From assembly GCA_033807695.1 (NCBI GenBank), contig CM066309.1, forward strand, positions 930,001-994,000: DNA of 64,000 nt. The letters run 5' to 3'. Source of the stretch: Daedaleopsis sinensis (lineage: Eukaryota; Basidiomycota; Agaricomycetes; Polyporales; Polyporaceae). A model generated the notes under the pieces. The model was not told where the DNA came from. It did not search any database and saw only the letters and a program-made list of their open reading frames with translations. How positions within the stretch are numbered: position 1 is the first letter of the stretch; each line of letters starts with the position of its first letter. Position numbers and translations under genes: made by a program. Positions 32,541 through 43,043 of the stretch are shown here, in pieces.

Positions 32541-35500
32541 CACCAGCTGAGGGTAAACCTGATTTGGGTGTGGCGGACCAGTGTCCTTGACAAGAGGGCG
32601 CTGTTGAAGAAGGGACTTGTAGTTGGCCCATGTGGTGACCATTGTGGCAGACATCTCCGTACACAGGGTATTGATGTCAGTCAACCTTAGTGCTGCTTCA
32701 GGTCCAGGGAATACGAGCATGTGTATGTCTAGCGGGCAGATAACAGTCATGTGCGAGATAAAAGCTTGTGCAACTTCTGGTGGAGGTACCTTGACGATCA
32801 CTGAGTTGTTGCCGGACTGGAGAATTAACATGTGAGCAGTGAAAGGAAGGTCATAGCACAACATCAATTTCACTCACCATCCCCATCCTTTTGTTATAGC
32901 TAAACAAGAGGCACAAATGGCCGTACAATATAAATACACTACAGGTGGTGCCCAGTGTGTTGATGAGCAAGACGGGCTCCCACTCTGTGCCTCTCGCTGG
33001 TTGGCCAGAGCTTATATGAACAGTGGACCACAGGCGGGCCTCTACTCCTTCAGCAGACCACAGGAACTCTATGAGAAGTGTGTGGTGCCAGCAGGTGCCA
33101 TTCTTGTTGGCAACAACGTATTGGTTTTGGAAAGAATCTTTATATATAAAGATATTAAGGAGGGCCACACCCCATCTTCGCTGCATTGTTTTGAGGATCT
33201 TGAAAGACACCATAATTGGAAGTTGCCTGACAGGTCTCAGCAGGTAGCCTAATCTGCAAGGATCCTGTGAACAGCACGGCCAATGGCATGTAGATGGACA
33301 AATTTACCAGAGACAATGAGATGGGTGGTATGGATGTCTGTAAATATCATGAGGGGTCCGACTTCTTCCTTTGTTCTGATGTTTGCGGACGGACCTCTCC
33401 CAACATGGGCAAGGTATGATAATAGTTGCTCAGTGTGATCTGAAAGAAGTGGTGCAAATGGCTTGTACTCTCTGTAAGTAGTGCTATCAGTACTGAGCAG
33501 TTCATGGAAATTATCACATACACGAGGAAGGCCTGCTTTGTTCTTTTGCTGAGTCTGTGTATTGTTGTAGCTGATGGTTGATGCAGGTTGGAACTGCCTG
33601 TTGGCGTGGGAGTTGAATATGGTGTTATAATAATGTGACATTGGCAACTTCCAAGAGAGGTCAGTTATGGTCAGGAGAGTCGTCTAGGCTTGAAGAGACA
33701 GGTGTACGGTCTGTGTTTGTCTCTACAGTACAAAGTACAAGACATTTAATACACTACAAGATGGCATAAATACACAAGCTATGAGCAATGGCTGAGTAAG
33801 AAACCTGGTGGTACAGTAAGCTGTATCAAGCTAGAGATAAAGAAAAATATTAGCTGTGACAGGACATTACGAATCCGGGAGAACTGGGGAACCAGTGAGC
33901 ATTACATCCACCCTCCCGCTGTGACCTGTGAGTCACAGTGTCCATGGATGTGTCTCTCCCTCACTCCTCCTTCTACTTTTCCTTGGGGAGGTCAATGAGG
34001 TTGTCCTCATCTTCCATCAGCTTGTCTTCATCATCAAGGGGGACGGACCTTCTCTTTCTCATTCCCCTTTGCCTGAGCCTGAGGCACTCTGCTTGGACGC
34101 CTTGAGCGGCTTCCAAACTTTGGCCTTTAAGACACACGAAGGGCCTGCTTCAGCAATTGTGACAGAGTCACAACAAGCTTTCTTCATCACACACACTCCA
34201 GCCAGAGGTCCATCTTGGTGAGTACGGCCCTGTTCCCGGGGTTGCTACATTTGTTCTGAAGCTACCAGAAGGCTATGCAGCCATGCATATGGCACTCCAG
34301 TTGGCCCCACATAAGATTGTCGAGGATCTCCTGGCCACAAGGGTTTGAGACTGCAGGAACAGGGGCAGGTGAGAGAGGCACCAAGTTGTCAATAGGTAAG
34401 TGATAACCTTGAATGTTGACTACTCCCATGTCAGGATCGTAAGATGCAAAGTGGTACTGGTCGTGTCTTGGTCCCAGAGCCTGGTCCATTCTACGTACCT
34501 GTCAGAGATGATGTGTCCAGGTCCAGTGACTCACCCTGAGCGCTGGTCAGAGTCGAAGCGGGCATATTCCTGCATCTGATGTACAGTGTAGTGATAATCG
34601 CAGTTTGTTGTGGTGTCTCGCATGATTGTTGAATTATGGCTGCACCAAGTGAGAGTGATGTGGGCATTGAACAACATGACAATAAGTCCCACTGTGGCCA
34701 GAGTGAGTAGAGGTTGTGAGTAGAAGGTGAGTGGTATTGTGACAGGTTGTTTGGGAGGCTGGAGTGCAAGTGGGGTAGTAACTAGGAGAAGCCCGAGGGG
34801 GAGAAAGGGAGTGTAGTTGAGGAGGAGGCACCAGGAGTCCCGACGTAGTATCACTTCCATAACTGGTAATGGAGACACCATCTTAACCATGTTTGTGTTG
34901 CACTCACGCAAATCACAGATGGAATGCACACATGGAGGTATTCGGGCTCTCAAGTATCTTCTTAATAACTTGTCTTCTCTGTACCGGTCTCACACTTCCG
35001 CTGTCAAATCTACGCCCTCCTGAGTGAAGTGCATCAATAGCAACCACAAGAAGTTGAGTATGCTCCCTGGGGGCTGCGCTGAAACCACCACCTACTGGTG
35101 GAGCTGGTGAACCTGTAATGATAATGTTGTGCGTTTGGCAACAGATTTGACGAATGCAGTGCATGCTGCATCTTGAATGATAGTTAATTCGCAAGGGTAG
35201 TCTTCTGCCATGCTGAGGTGGAGGCAAGCAGGAAATGAGGCCAATCAAGCGAACATCTCCGTATACGCGATAAGAGAACTGGGCTGAATCACATGGAAGA
35301 AATAGAAATTGCGAACAGTACTGCATGGTTCCATTCAGGTACATGCAGTGCTTGGTTTGACAATGTACTTACTGATTAAACTGTGCAAGTTGCTTTTTGA
35401 TTGCATGGTTCACAACCTTGAGGTGGGTGTGAACATTGGCTAAGTATTGTGCACATACCAGGAGGAAGGCCGACAGAGATGTGTCATTGTCAGATAGAGA

Positions 35501-36451
35501 TACTCATCCAACAACTTCGACCACATTGAGGCCAGCCACTCATACATATGTCCCAACCCTCCAACCTATAACACACCATGGCTGTGTTGGTGTGCGTGAG
35601 GACAGGGATAATGAAGCTGCTGATCTTCTCGTGGTTGATGGACTCTGTGGCCTCCTGTCTGAGTGGCCTGAGGCCATGCCGGACTAGGTTGAATTGCGGA
35701 GGGGCTGGTATGGTGACTGGGAAATAGCAGCAGGTTTGTCTGTATTTTAATATGTGTTCGCAGGTGAAAGCTCCTGTCCTGGCACTGCTTTGACACAAAT
35801 ATAAGCATGTGCCTGCAGAGCTTAAACATTCTTGTACACACGGTTGAACATGCAGCAAATCTTCCGTGGTTCCAAGTGCAGACCATACATGGTGGTTGAA
35901 CATATGTAGTTAATGGGGTGGAGGAGGGGTGGAGATGGGCAGATTTGGTATTTGCGAGCTATGTACACCACGAGTTTATTAATGTGCTGAGCAGTGAGCC
36001 AAAATTGATGAAGTTTCATATGATGAGAGAGTCTGGACGGATCTATGCATGTTATACAGGCAACAGGTTAGACAAATGAGAAGGTGATGTTGGCAATTAA
36101 CGACTAGGTGGTCAGACACAAGCGTCAAATTGTCAACAACAGTATGGCTATCAGGATACACCACTGGGGTGTCTGTTATTGTGTGGTCAACTTTGGGCGG
36201 TAGGATTGCGTCTAGGTCGGTTAGACATGTGGGACTGGCATGGTTAGGATGCAGACTCTGCAAGTAAGAGGAGGATTGCTGATCTTCAAGGGTGGCATGT
36301 GTTTCATAAGGGGACAAGGGGATAGACAGCCACAATTTTGAAGCTGTGTGTGCCAAGTGTCATGTGAAGTCAATGCCGAGATCACCAAGGGTGACCAGGC
36401 TTGAAGAGATGGTGTTCTAGTAGATGTCATATGTGGTGGGTCATCGTCCAC
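32541..36451 (-). pseudogene. Decayed upstream exons, probably the same helicase gene
   Basis: A series of minus-strand frames of 65-145 codons lies in a consistent direction upstream of the RecQ motifs (33249-33647, 34491-34953, 34913-35344, 35490-35903, 35979-36356). They include peptides such as VGPLMIFTDIHTTHLIVSG and FVHLHAIGRAVHRIL that look like genuine conserved coding sequence. Agaricomycete TLH-like helicase genes have long N-terminal regions, so these may be its exons. I cannot align them confidently, and two genes are possible. Many stops are present. Confidence 0.35.
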
Positions 36452-38400
36452 GTACTTGGTAAGTCATTGCTGGACGTCGATGAGTTGGCGTAAGGGTAGT
36501 GCTCCATCTGATATGAGTAATATAGTCTCCCATCTTCACCAGAGTTACGATTGATGAGTGTATACAAAGAAATTGTCCTTTATAGACGACACTTTCTGCC
36601 AAATTTGCAATGCAAACTTGACCCCGTGGGAATAACTTTCAGACTCCGATAGTCTAAGATAAGTGATGACACAATCAACAGTAAGAGTAGAGTAAGAACC
36701 CACTCTAATGACCAAACCCTATGCTAGGGTTGGCCTGACGCCCAAAACACTGCCACAGAGGGCCTATAGCGCCAGAGCAGCCTCAGCAAGGCCTGACCTT
36801 CTGCATTTAGGCAAGTTTATATTGGGCATAGAAGGAATAACTAGTGGTCTATACACCACAACAATAACACCATTGAGTAGCATGGCTACAAGTATACAGA
36901 AAATGAAAAATTGACCCCCTTGAAGTAATGCCTTTAAGTAGTGCAATAGTAACGCATTCGTATTAGTCCATAATTTGCCACCGGGTTGCGCTACCATGGC
37001 CCCGCTCCAGATCAGAGCCAGTTTGTTACGACTGTTTCGGCCAATGTGTGCTTAAATGTCATGGTCACATGACACTGTCACAGGTTGTCACACCTACATT
37101 GCAACAGATGAGTGACTGCATATTCTAAGTGAACATAGACATATTATATATCATTGAGTTCAGAATTCTAAGCTCTACATCTCTAGACTGTTAACTGGAG
37201 TCCACAACACAAACATAACTATATATATCTTGTTCAAGCTGCAATACTTATTTTCCAGTGGTCCAGTAAGTTTCTCTTGTTCAATTCAAGGTATCCTTCA
37301 CTATCCACATGATCTGTAATAAAGAGCATGCTATCTGCACCCATTAGGATGGCCTAGATACAGATCCTTTCCCCTTGTGAAGCTCCCTCACTCCCAGACT
37401 GCTGAGAGTTTGGAGTTTAAAGAGATGTAAATAATACTGTATTTAACTCTTATCATAGGTGGCAAACGAAGAGAAGACATACTTTAAGAGAAATGTGATC
37501 AGCTAGAGTTCTATAAGTACTATAGCTTTCTACCCACCATACCCACCATACTCATCAATTGTATCGTGCCAGACCTGGCCCACTTCTCTGCAAGTCCACT
37601 AAGACATCAGACACAACATCATCCAAACTATAGGTTGCAGCACTTGTGGTGCTTTGATCAGTCAAGATGGCAATCCTATGCCCAGCCAAAAGTACTGGGC
37701 CTGGGTTTACGTGCTCTACAGTCACATCCAAGAACCTCCAAGTCCAAGCCTACCAAGCCCCTGCACAGCTGGGGGGTAGGCTTGCATACAAAAGCATGGT
37801 TCTTTAATCAAAGGTTAGTTAAGATAAAGAATGTGAGGGTAATTGTTGACCTTCACATTGTCCAGTTGGACATTCTCATAGTCACAACACGGACACTTCA
37901 AGGCCAGTGGTCCACGGAGGGGCTGCTGGGATACCTGTAGACACCACTTCTTAGATAAACACCTACACTACTGGCCTGCCAGGATGTGCATTCTATCTTT
38001 TATCTGTGTAGGCAGCTTTATAAATGCGCAAAAAGTGGTAATTGGGCTGTTTAGTCTGTCAATTTAAATTGTCTAGGGCACAATTATGGAGTGTCACAGT
38101 CATAGATCAGAGAAGGGTGCAGGACAGTTATTTCAAGCTGGTACATTGGTTGATAAAGGGTGCTGGGCAGTCAATCAAGCTGGTTAATAAAGAGTGCAGG
38201 GCAGTTTATTAAACAGGTGCACCAGTCAATAATAGGTGCTAGGTGGTTAATTTAAAAACAAACATTGGTCAAAAAAAGGTTCAGGGCCAGTAACCAAACC
38301 TGATATGATGCAATCTGCCAGTTATTGGTGAAACATGTAGACTGAGACCTTGCAACCAAACTGTCCATCCATATGTACATTAAAATTTCATAGCCACCCG
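36452..38400. other. AT-rich spacer, no gene recognised
   Basis: No frame with recognisable content. A CATCAATTGTATCGTGCCAG segment near 37553 resembles ones near 1228 and 28178. Between 38090 and 38300 a short motif of the form GGGTGCTGGGCAGTCAATCAA recurs several times at irregular spacing. Confidence 0.4.
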
Positions 38401-38413
38401 CTTAGATTACCTA

Positions 38414-39000
38414 TTGCGGTGTAAGCTAGCTAGATCCCACACACTAACTGCTATGCCCAAGGCCTGGCATACCAAGATAGCTGAGGCGTGCACTGAGCTC
38501 ATTTTTAATATTGAGCCCAGCCAGTATGCTCATGTCAGCAGCATTGATGCTCACACAGTCTGGCTGCCCTCCAGGATGTCCATCAGGCCTGAGACTACGG
38601 TGCCTGAGTGGCCTGCTGTCATGCCTTCTAGTGCACAGTGAAGAGTGCCAACCAGTCCATGTTTGTGTGGATTGCCGATGTATGCTGTGCCATCTTCAAT
38701 CTCGAAAAGATCTCTGCCTCCATCACCAATGAGGACATCATCCTCGTTCTCACAAATAGTCTCCCCGACTTGTATTACCAGCTCATCATCACACTCGACA
38801 CCACACCACCTGATGACCTCACCGTCAAGAATGTCATCTGACACCTTCTCATTGAGGAATCCTGCCAGACCATTGTCACACTGGTCACTCCCACTGTCAC
38901 CCCATCCATCACAAAATCCGATCTCGGCCTCGCTGCTGCAATCATGCACCTTAGACCTACAAAATCTGAGTCTCCGAGGCCTTCAACCACCTTTACTAGT
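38414..39000 (+). pseudogene. Copia-type gag fragment (UBN2-like)
   Basis: In one frame (from about 38638) the peptide runs MFVWIADVCCAIFNLEKISA, ITNEDIILVLTNSLPDLYYQ, LDTTPPDDLTVKNVI and, after a stop, HLLIEESCQ. This order is diagnostic of Copia-type gag. Upstream words (AWHTKIAEACTELIF) fit the preceding part in another frame. The copy is a different, older lineage than the 8-14 kb element. No LTRs were found around it. Confidence 0.7.
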
Positions 39001-39170
39001 AGAAGAAGACTTGGAGTCTAACTAGGTCCTGTAGACAGTAGTAAATTACTATTACTGTGAACAGTCACTGACAATAAGATCTAAAACCTGGTTGTACTAC
39101 TAGTCACTCTCGGGTCCCTGTGAAAAGACCTGCACCCATCAGTGCTTAGCCCGCACACTCGCGGTGACCC

Positions 39171-39252
39171 TAGGGTGCACGGGTCAGGTATTCGGTGGGT
39201 CCGGGCCGGGTCAGTGTCCCGCCACCTGGGGGTAGCCCTGTGCTACACCCTA
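39171..39252. repeat. Short GC-rich inverted-repeat relic (hAT-like ends)
   Basis: TAGGGTGCACGGGT at the left and GCCCTGTGCTACACCCTA at the right share the TAGGGTG...CACGGG words of the 29026 element, in inverted arrangement. The segment is only 82 bp, strikingly GC-rich against its surroundings, and has no matching target duplication. Confidence 0.35.
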
Positions 39253-39504
39253 CTTGTCCTTCAGCATGCGGAGGAGGAGTTCTCGGTCCACATCCTCAGA
39301 CACAGCCGCGATGGAAGGAAGAGCAATGAGGGCACCTGTGGTATTCATATTGTACTACAAACCCCCACACCTGTGGTGCTAAGTTGTATATCAGGTGGGC
39401 ACTTGTAGGCCTGTTTTACAAGGGGCACAGTTGTATTGCAGCTCTTGTAAATGTTTTTAGTACTTGTACATCGAGCTGCCCATGAAAGCTGTACAAATAC
39501 TGAA

Positions 39505-39660
39505 ACTTGTACTATATCTACCCACTAGTACTGATCACATCTTCCTACTTGTACTAGATTCCCCCACTAGTACTGACCACATTTTTCTACTTGGACTATA
39601 TCTACTCATTAGTACCGGCCACATTTTAATACTTGTACTGCTCTAACCCACTAGTACTAG
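39505..39660 (+). repeat. 42-bp minisatellite, about 3.7 copies
   Basis: Units start at 39505, 39547, 39589 and 39631, each opening ACTTGTACTA/ACTTGGACTA and containing CCACTAGTACTGA-type cores. The first three are exactly 42 bp. Because 42 is divisible by three, the array stays open in one frame (repeating ...STDHIFLLVL...), which is probably incidental. Confidence 0.85.
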
Positions 39661-40530
39661 CGCACCCTGGATGATTCAGGTGCATAAAGTGTACAGAGGA
39701 CTAGAGCTCTGCAAATGCAGGATCCTATTGATAGTATGGCTAGAAGTTACTGTGTATAGTTATGTATCTATTCATGGACAGTACAAGGGACTAGAGAGGG
39801 ATTGATCGGAAGTGAGGTAGGAGGAGAGTGTCAGGTCAGGTCCACAATCTGACCTGTGTAGTATGTCATTTGAAAGCCCTTGAGAATACAAATATGATAG
39901 CGGTATGGGAGATGGGCACCAACATCTCGCTGGCCCAGTACTAGCCAGATATGAGTGTAGCTTTTGTAAGTCTCTGTATATAGTATATCTCCATAACATC
40001 TGCATGTATGATCATGAAAACTGCTTAAGAGTGCACCACAGCACACTGCTATACAATGGTCTCCTTTGTATCAAGCTATATGCACTTTTATCACTGGTAT
40101 GAGCCAAAATACCATCTTAATCTGATGGTTTATGACCCAACTGCAGCATATACAGTATTCTATTGAGTAGTACAATTAGCACTATGCACCATTTAATAGT
40201 ACTCAAAATGCGAACCGAATGAGCCTACAATCATGCCTTCTCATGAAGATCTTGGGGAGCTATATAGGCTGCAAGATTGGGAGTTCAGTAGAGGACCTAC
40301 TGCATTTGGACATCAAAAAGTGCTCACAAACAATGACATCATGATCTACTGCATTAGGATATCAAAAAAGCGCCCAATTTACTTGTAGATTGGTCTACTT
40401 TTGTTTCACAATGATTGCAGTATCATTTTACAGTAGTTACCAGTTGTATAACATCACCTGATCTAAGTTTTAAGAGGTGTCCTACAGATATTAAAATAGT
40501 TGTACAAGAATATATAGAAGGTATCCATAT
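39661..40530. other. AT-rich spacer with a short direct repeat
   Basis: CTACTGCATTTGGACATCAAAAAG (about 40298, given here as its leading part) recurs at about 40348 with a few changes. No gene was recognised. Confidence 0.4.
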
Positions 40531-40724
40531 GTATTACAATTGGTAGTACAAGACATCAGATGATATTACAATGCTCCGCTTTTGGCCAGACTTGTATTAC
40601 AATGGCCCCCCTTGCTATATTACAAGCCCTGCACATAGTTTGATATTACAATTCCCCCATGAAATACACAAGGGTTGGGGCACTTATGTGTGTGTTTGTA
40701 ATATAATGTGTGTTTGTAATATAA
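40531..40724. repeat. TATTACAA word array and 18-bp tandem duplication
   Basis: RTATTACAAK occurs at 40531, 40563, 40594, 40617 and 40643, spaced 23-32 bp. Then the 18-bp unit TGTGTGTTTGTAATATAA occurs twice perfectly at 40689-40706 and 40707-40724. Confidence 0.7.
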
Positions 40725-41293
40725 TTAGGAAAACTAGTAGTGGGTGGCAATAGCAATGGACGAAGGTGGGAGGCAGATGTCTGCAGCGTCAATGGGCAGG
40801 GGGTTGAGTTCTTCTCTCCGCCTCCAGGTCCCTGTCTATATTGTCTATGGGAGAGTTGGCTGCGAGGTTGTGTCCTCAAGAGCGTGTGTCAAAAGTGGAG
40901 CTGGATTGGGGTACAGAATTTCTCTGCACCAATTTGGGATATTGATGTCGCTGAGCCTCTTTGAATCATTTGCAGTTGCCAGTGTGTGGCGCTGAACGTT
41001 GAGGGTGCAGTGTCGACAAGCAAGAAGGCAAAGTGTAGGGACAATGTTACCTTACCACAGTGTCTAGTGGTAATGCAAAAGGGGGATGTGAGAAAACATG
41101 ACAAATAAGGCAAGGGAAAATGCTCCTTGACCTTCTACCACAACCATCCGGTTTTTTCCCATGCTCGCAACCAATCGGAGCAGGCCACGGGCGTGTGGCA
41201 CTGGGCAACAACCTGGCTGGAGGCCTTCTATCTGCACCCAGGGACAAGGAAACGGAGGGTTACATTACGAGAACGAAGTCATCGGGGAGATCA

Positions 41294-42868
41294 ATGCCAA
41301 CAACAGCACAACCGGGTGCAACAAAGCCGCCGACGGCCCAGCCGAGCACCGCGAAGCCGACAATGACAGCGACTAGAAAGTCAATCGCCGACGTCTCGGC
41401 ACTCAGCAAGAACCAGTTCTTGGACAAATGCAAAACAAAAGTGAAGGATGCGGAGATGGTAGTGCGCTGGCTGGTCGACAAGGGGCTGATAGAGGTGACG
41501 GTGCCGTCGATGGACACACTAGTAACGGCAATGCTCTGGGCAGCTGTGGGGCCACAGGCCCAGACGTGGGAATCGCTCCAACTGTCCATGGTGAGTCTCA
41601 CTTACTACGCTAACTCGTTGGTGAAGGATTCGGGGAGGGGACTGGCAGAGGAAGTCACGGAGGCGGTAGCAGGGAGGATGAAAGACACTCTCAAGGCGAT
41701 GTCTGACACACTGGGAAGTGCGTGTGTGGCCCTCAAAGCCGCGACTACGACCTCGAACACATGGGCGGACGAACTAAAACAGGTGTGCGCAACGCTAGAG
41801 GAGCGCGCACTCGACTTGAATATGGCGGCCGCGGCTGCAGCCGCAGGAGGTGAGTGCCACAATACTCGCACCCCCACTACGTATGCAGAAGCCCTGGGGC
41901 CACAGGCTGCTCGCACGATCCTCTCCCCGGAGCAGGAACGCGCGAGGAGCAAGGGTGCATTGCAAGCAAGGCAAACACTCCTGGACGGAGTAGGTCTGCT
42001 AGATGTGCAAGGAAAGTGTATCGAGACGAGGGTGCTTAAAGCGAAGATCAATGCAGCAGTGGAGATCGTGAGACGGGGAGGGAAGGTGGAGGTGCCGACA
42101 GGACTAGGAGTGGTGGCGGTGAACGTGTTGTGCAATGGGGGCGTGGTTGTCGAGTGGAGAACGAAGCAGGATGTGACGTGGGTGAGAGAGGAGGTGCATG
42201 CGAGGCTACTGCAGGTGGCAGTGAGGCCGGACATGCAGGTGAAGCCGTGACAGTACAAAGTGGTTGTGAAGTCCGTGCCGGTCGAGTGCGACCTGGCGGC
42301 GGAGACTACTGACATAGAGGCCACTAACCGCCTTATGGAAGGCTGCATAGATGCGGCGAGATGGATTTGACCAGTAGAGAAGCGGCGGGCGGGGCAGCAG
42401 TTTGCGCATGTGCAAGTCTGCTTCAAGACGCCCCAGGACGCAAATGTAGCAATCCGGAACCGTCACTCCATAGGTGGCAAGAGGGTCTTCGTCCACCGAG
42501 ACCTACCGGAGCCCTTCCGATGCGCCAAATGTATCCGGTTCCAACCTTACCATCAAGCCAATGATTGCCTGGCCGAGAAGTAGACGTGTGGGATGTGCTG
42601 TTCCACTGCACACAAGACGCAGGAGTGCACGGTCACTGCATGCTCACGATTCAAGTGTGTGGTGTGTCAGGAGGTAGGCCACGCAATGTGGGACCACAAC
42701 TGCCCAGCCTACTGCAAGGAGGTAGCGCGTCTCGTCAACTGCAACCCCGACCTCAGAAACCCTCTATTCCCGGCTGACAACAACATCCCCGCCCCCGTCT
42801 ACCACCCTGCCCAGCTGACATCAGGCCATCCAGGACCTGGGACGTACGAGGAACCTTTCAGGAAGTGA
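41294..42868 (+). pseudogene. LINE ORF1 nucleocapsid-like protein with three nonsense codons
   Basis: ATG 41294 opens MPTTAQPGATKPP and the same frame runs 525 codons to TGA 42866-42868. It is broken only by TGA 42248-42250, TGA 42368-42370 and TAG 42581-42583, with no frameshift. The middle has a helical, Ala-rich stretch and YAEALGPQ. The C-terminus has three Cys clusters, CAKC...H..DC, CGMCCSTAHKTQEC and CVVCQEVGHAMWDHNC, forming zinc knuckles for RNA binding. The stops can each arise by C-to-T (CGA to TGA, CAG to TAG). The leader before the ATG is also open but lacks an ATG. Confidence 0.85.
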
Positions 42869-43043
42869 GGGAGGCAGCTGGCCCCCCAGTGGTCACTGCA
42901 CGAAGCAATTAGAGGCAATCAAACATGGGACGAACTCTGGGGAACCGGCACGCGCCCCTCCCAGAGGCAATGGAAGCTCCTGTTCCGGCAACAGTGTGAG
43001 GAGCAAGCAATCGACGAGCCCCCAACACAGCAGCAGCTGACGA

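Noticed and set aside
38090..38300. CRISPR-like array of short spaced repeats
   Set aside because: Eukaryotic sequence; repeats are imperfect and irregularly spaced, with no cas genes.
29026..39252. Inverted TAGGGTGTAGCAC words 10.2 kb apart as ends of one large element
   Set aside because: Flanks show no shared duplication and each end has a closer partner (29704 and 39171).
39464..39646. Repetitive small protein encoded across the 42-bp minisatellite
   Set aside because: The frame is open only because the unit is divisible by three; no promoter or start context, and the related array at 17 kb is not open in the same way.
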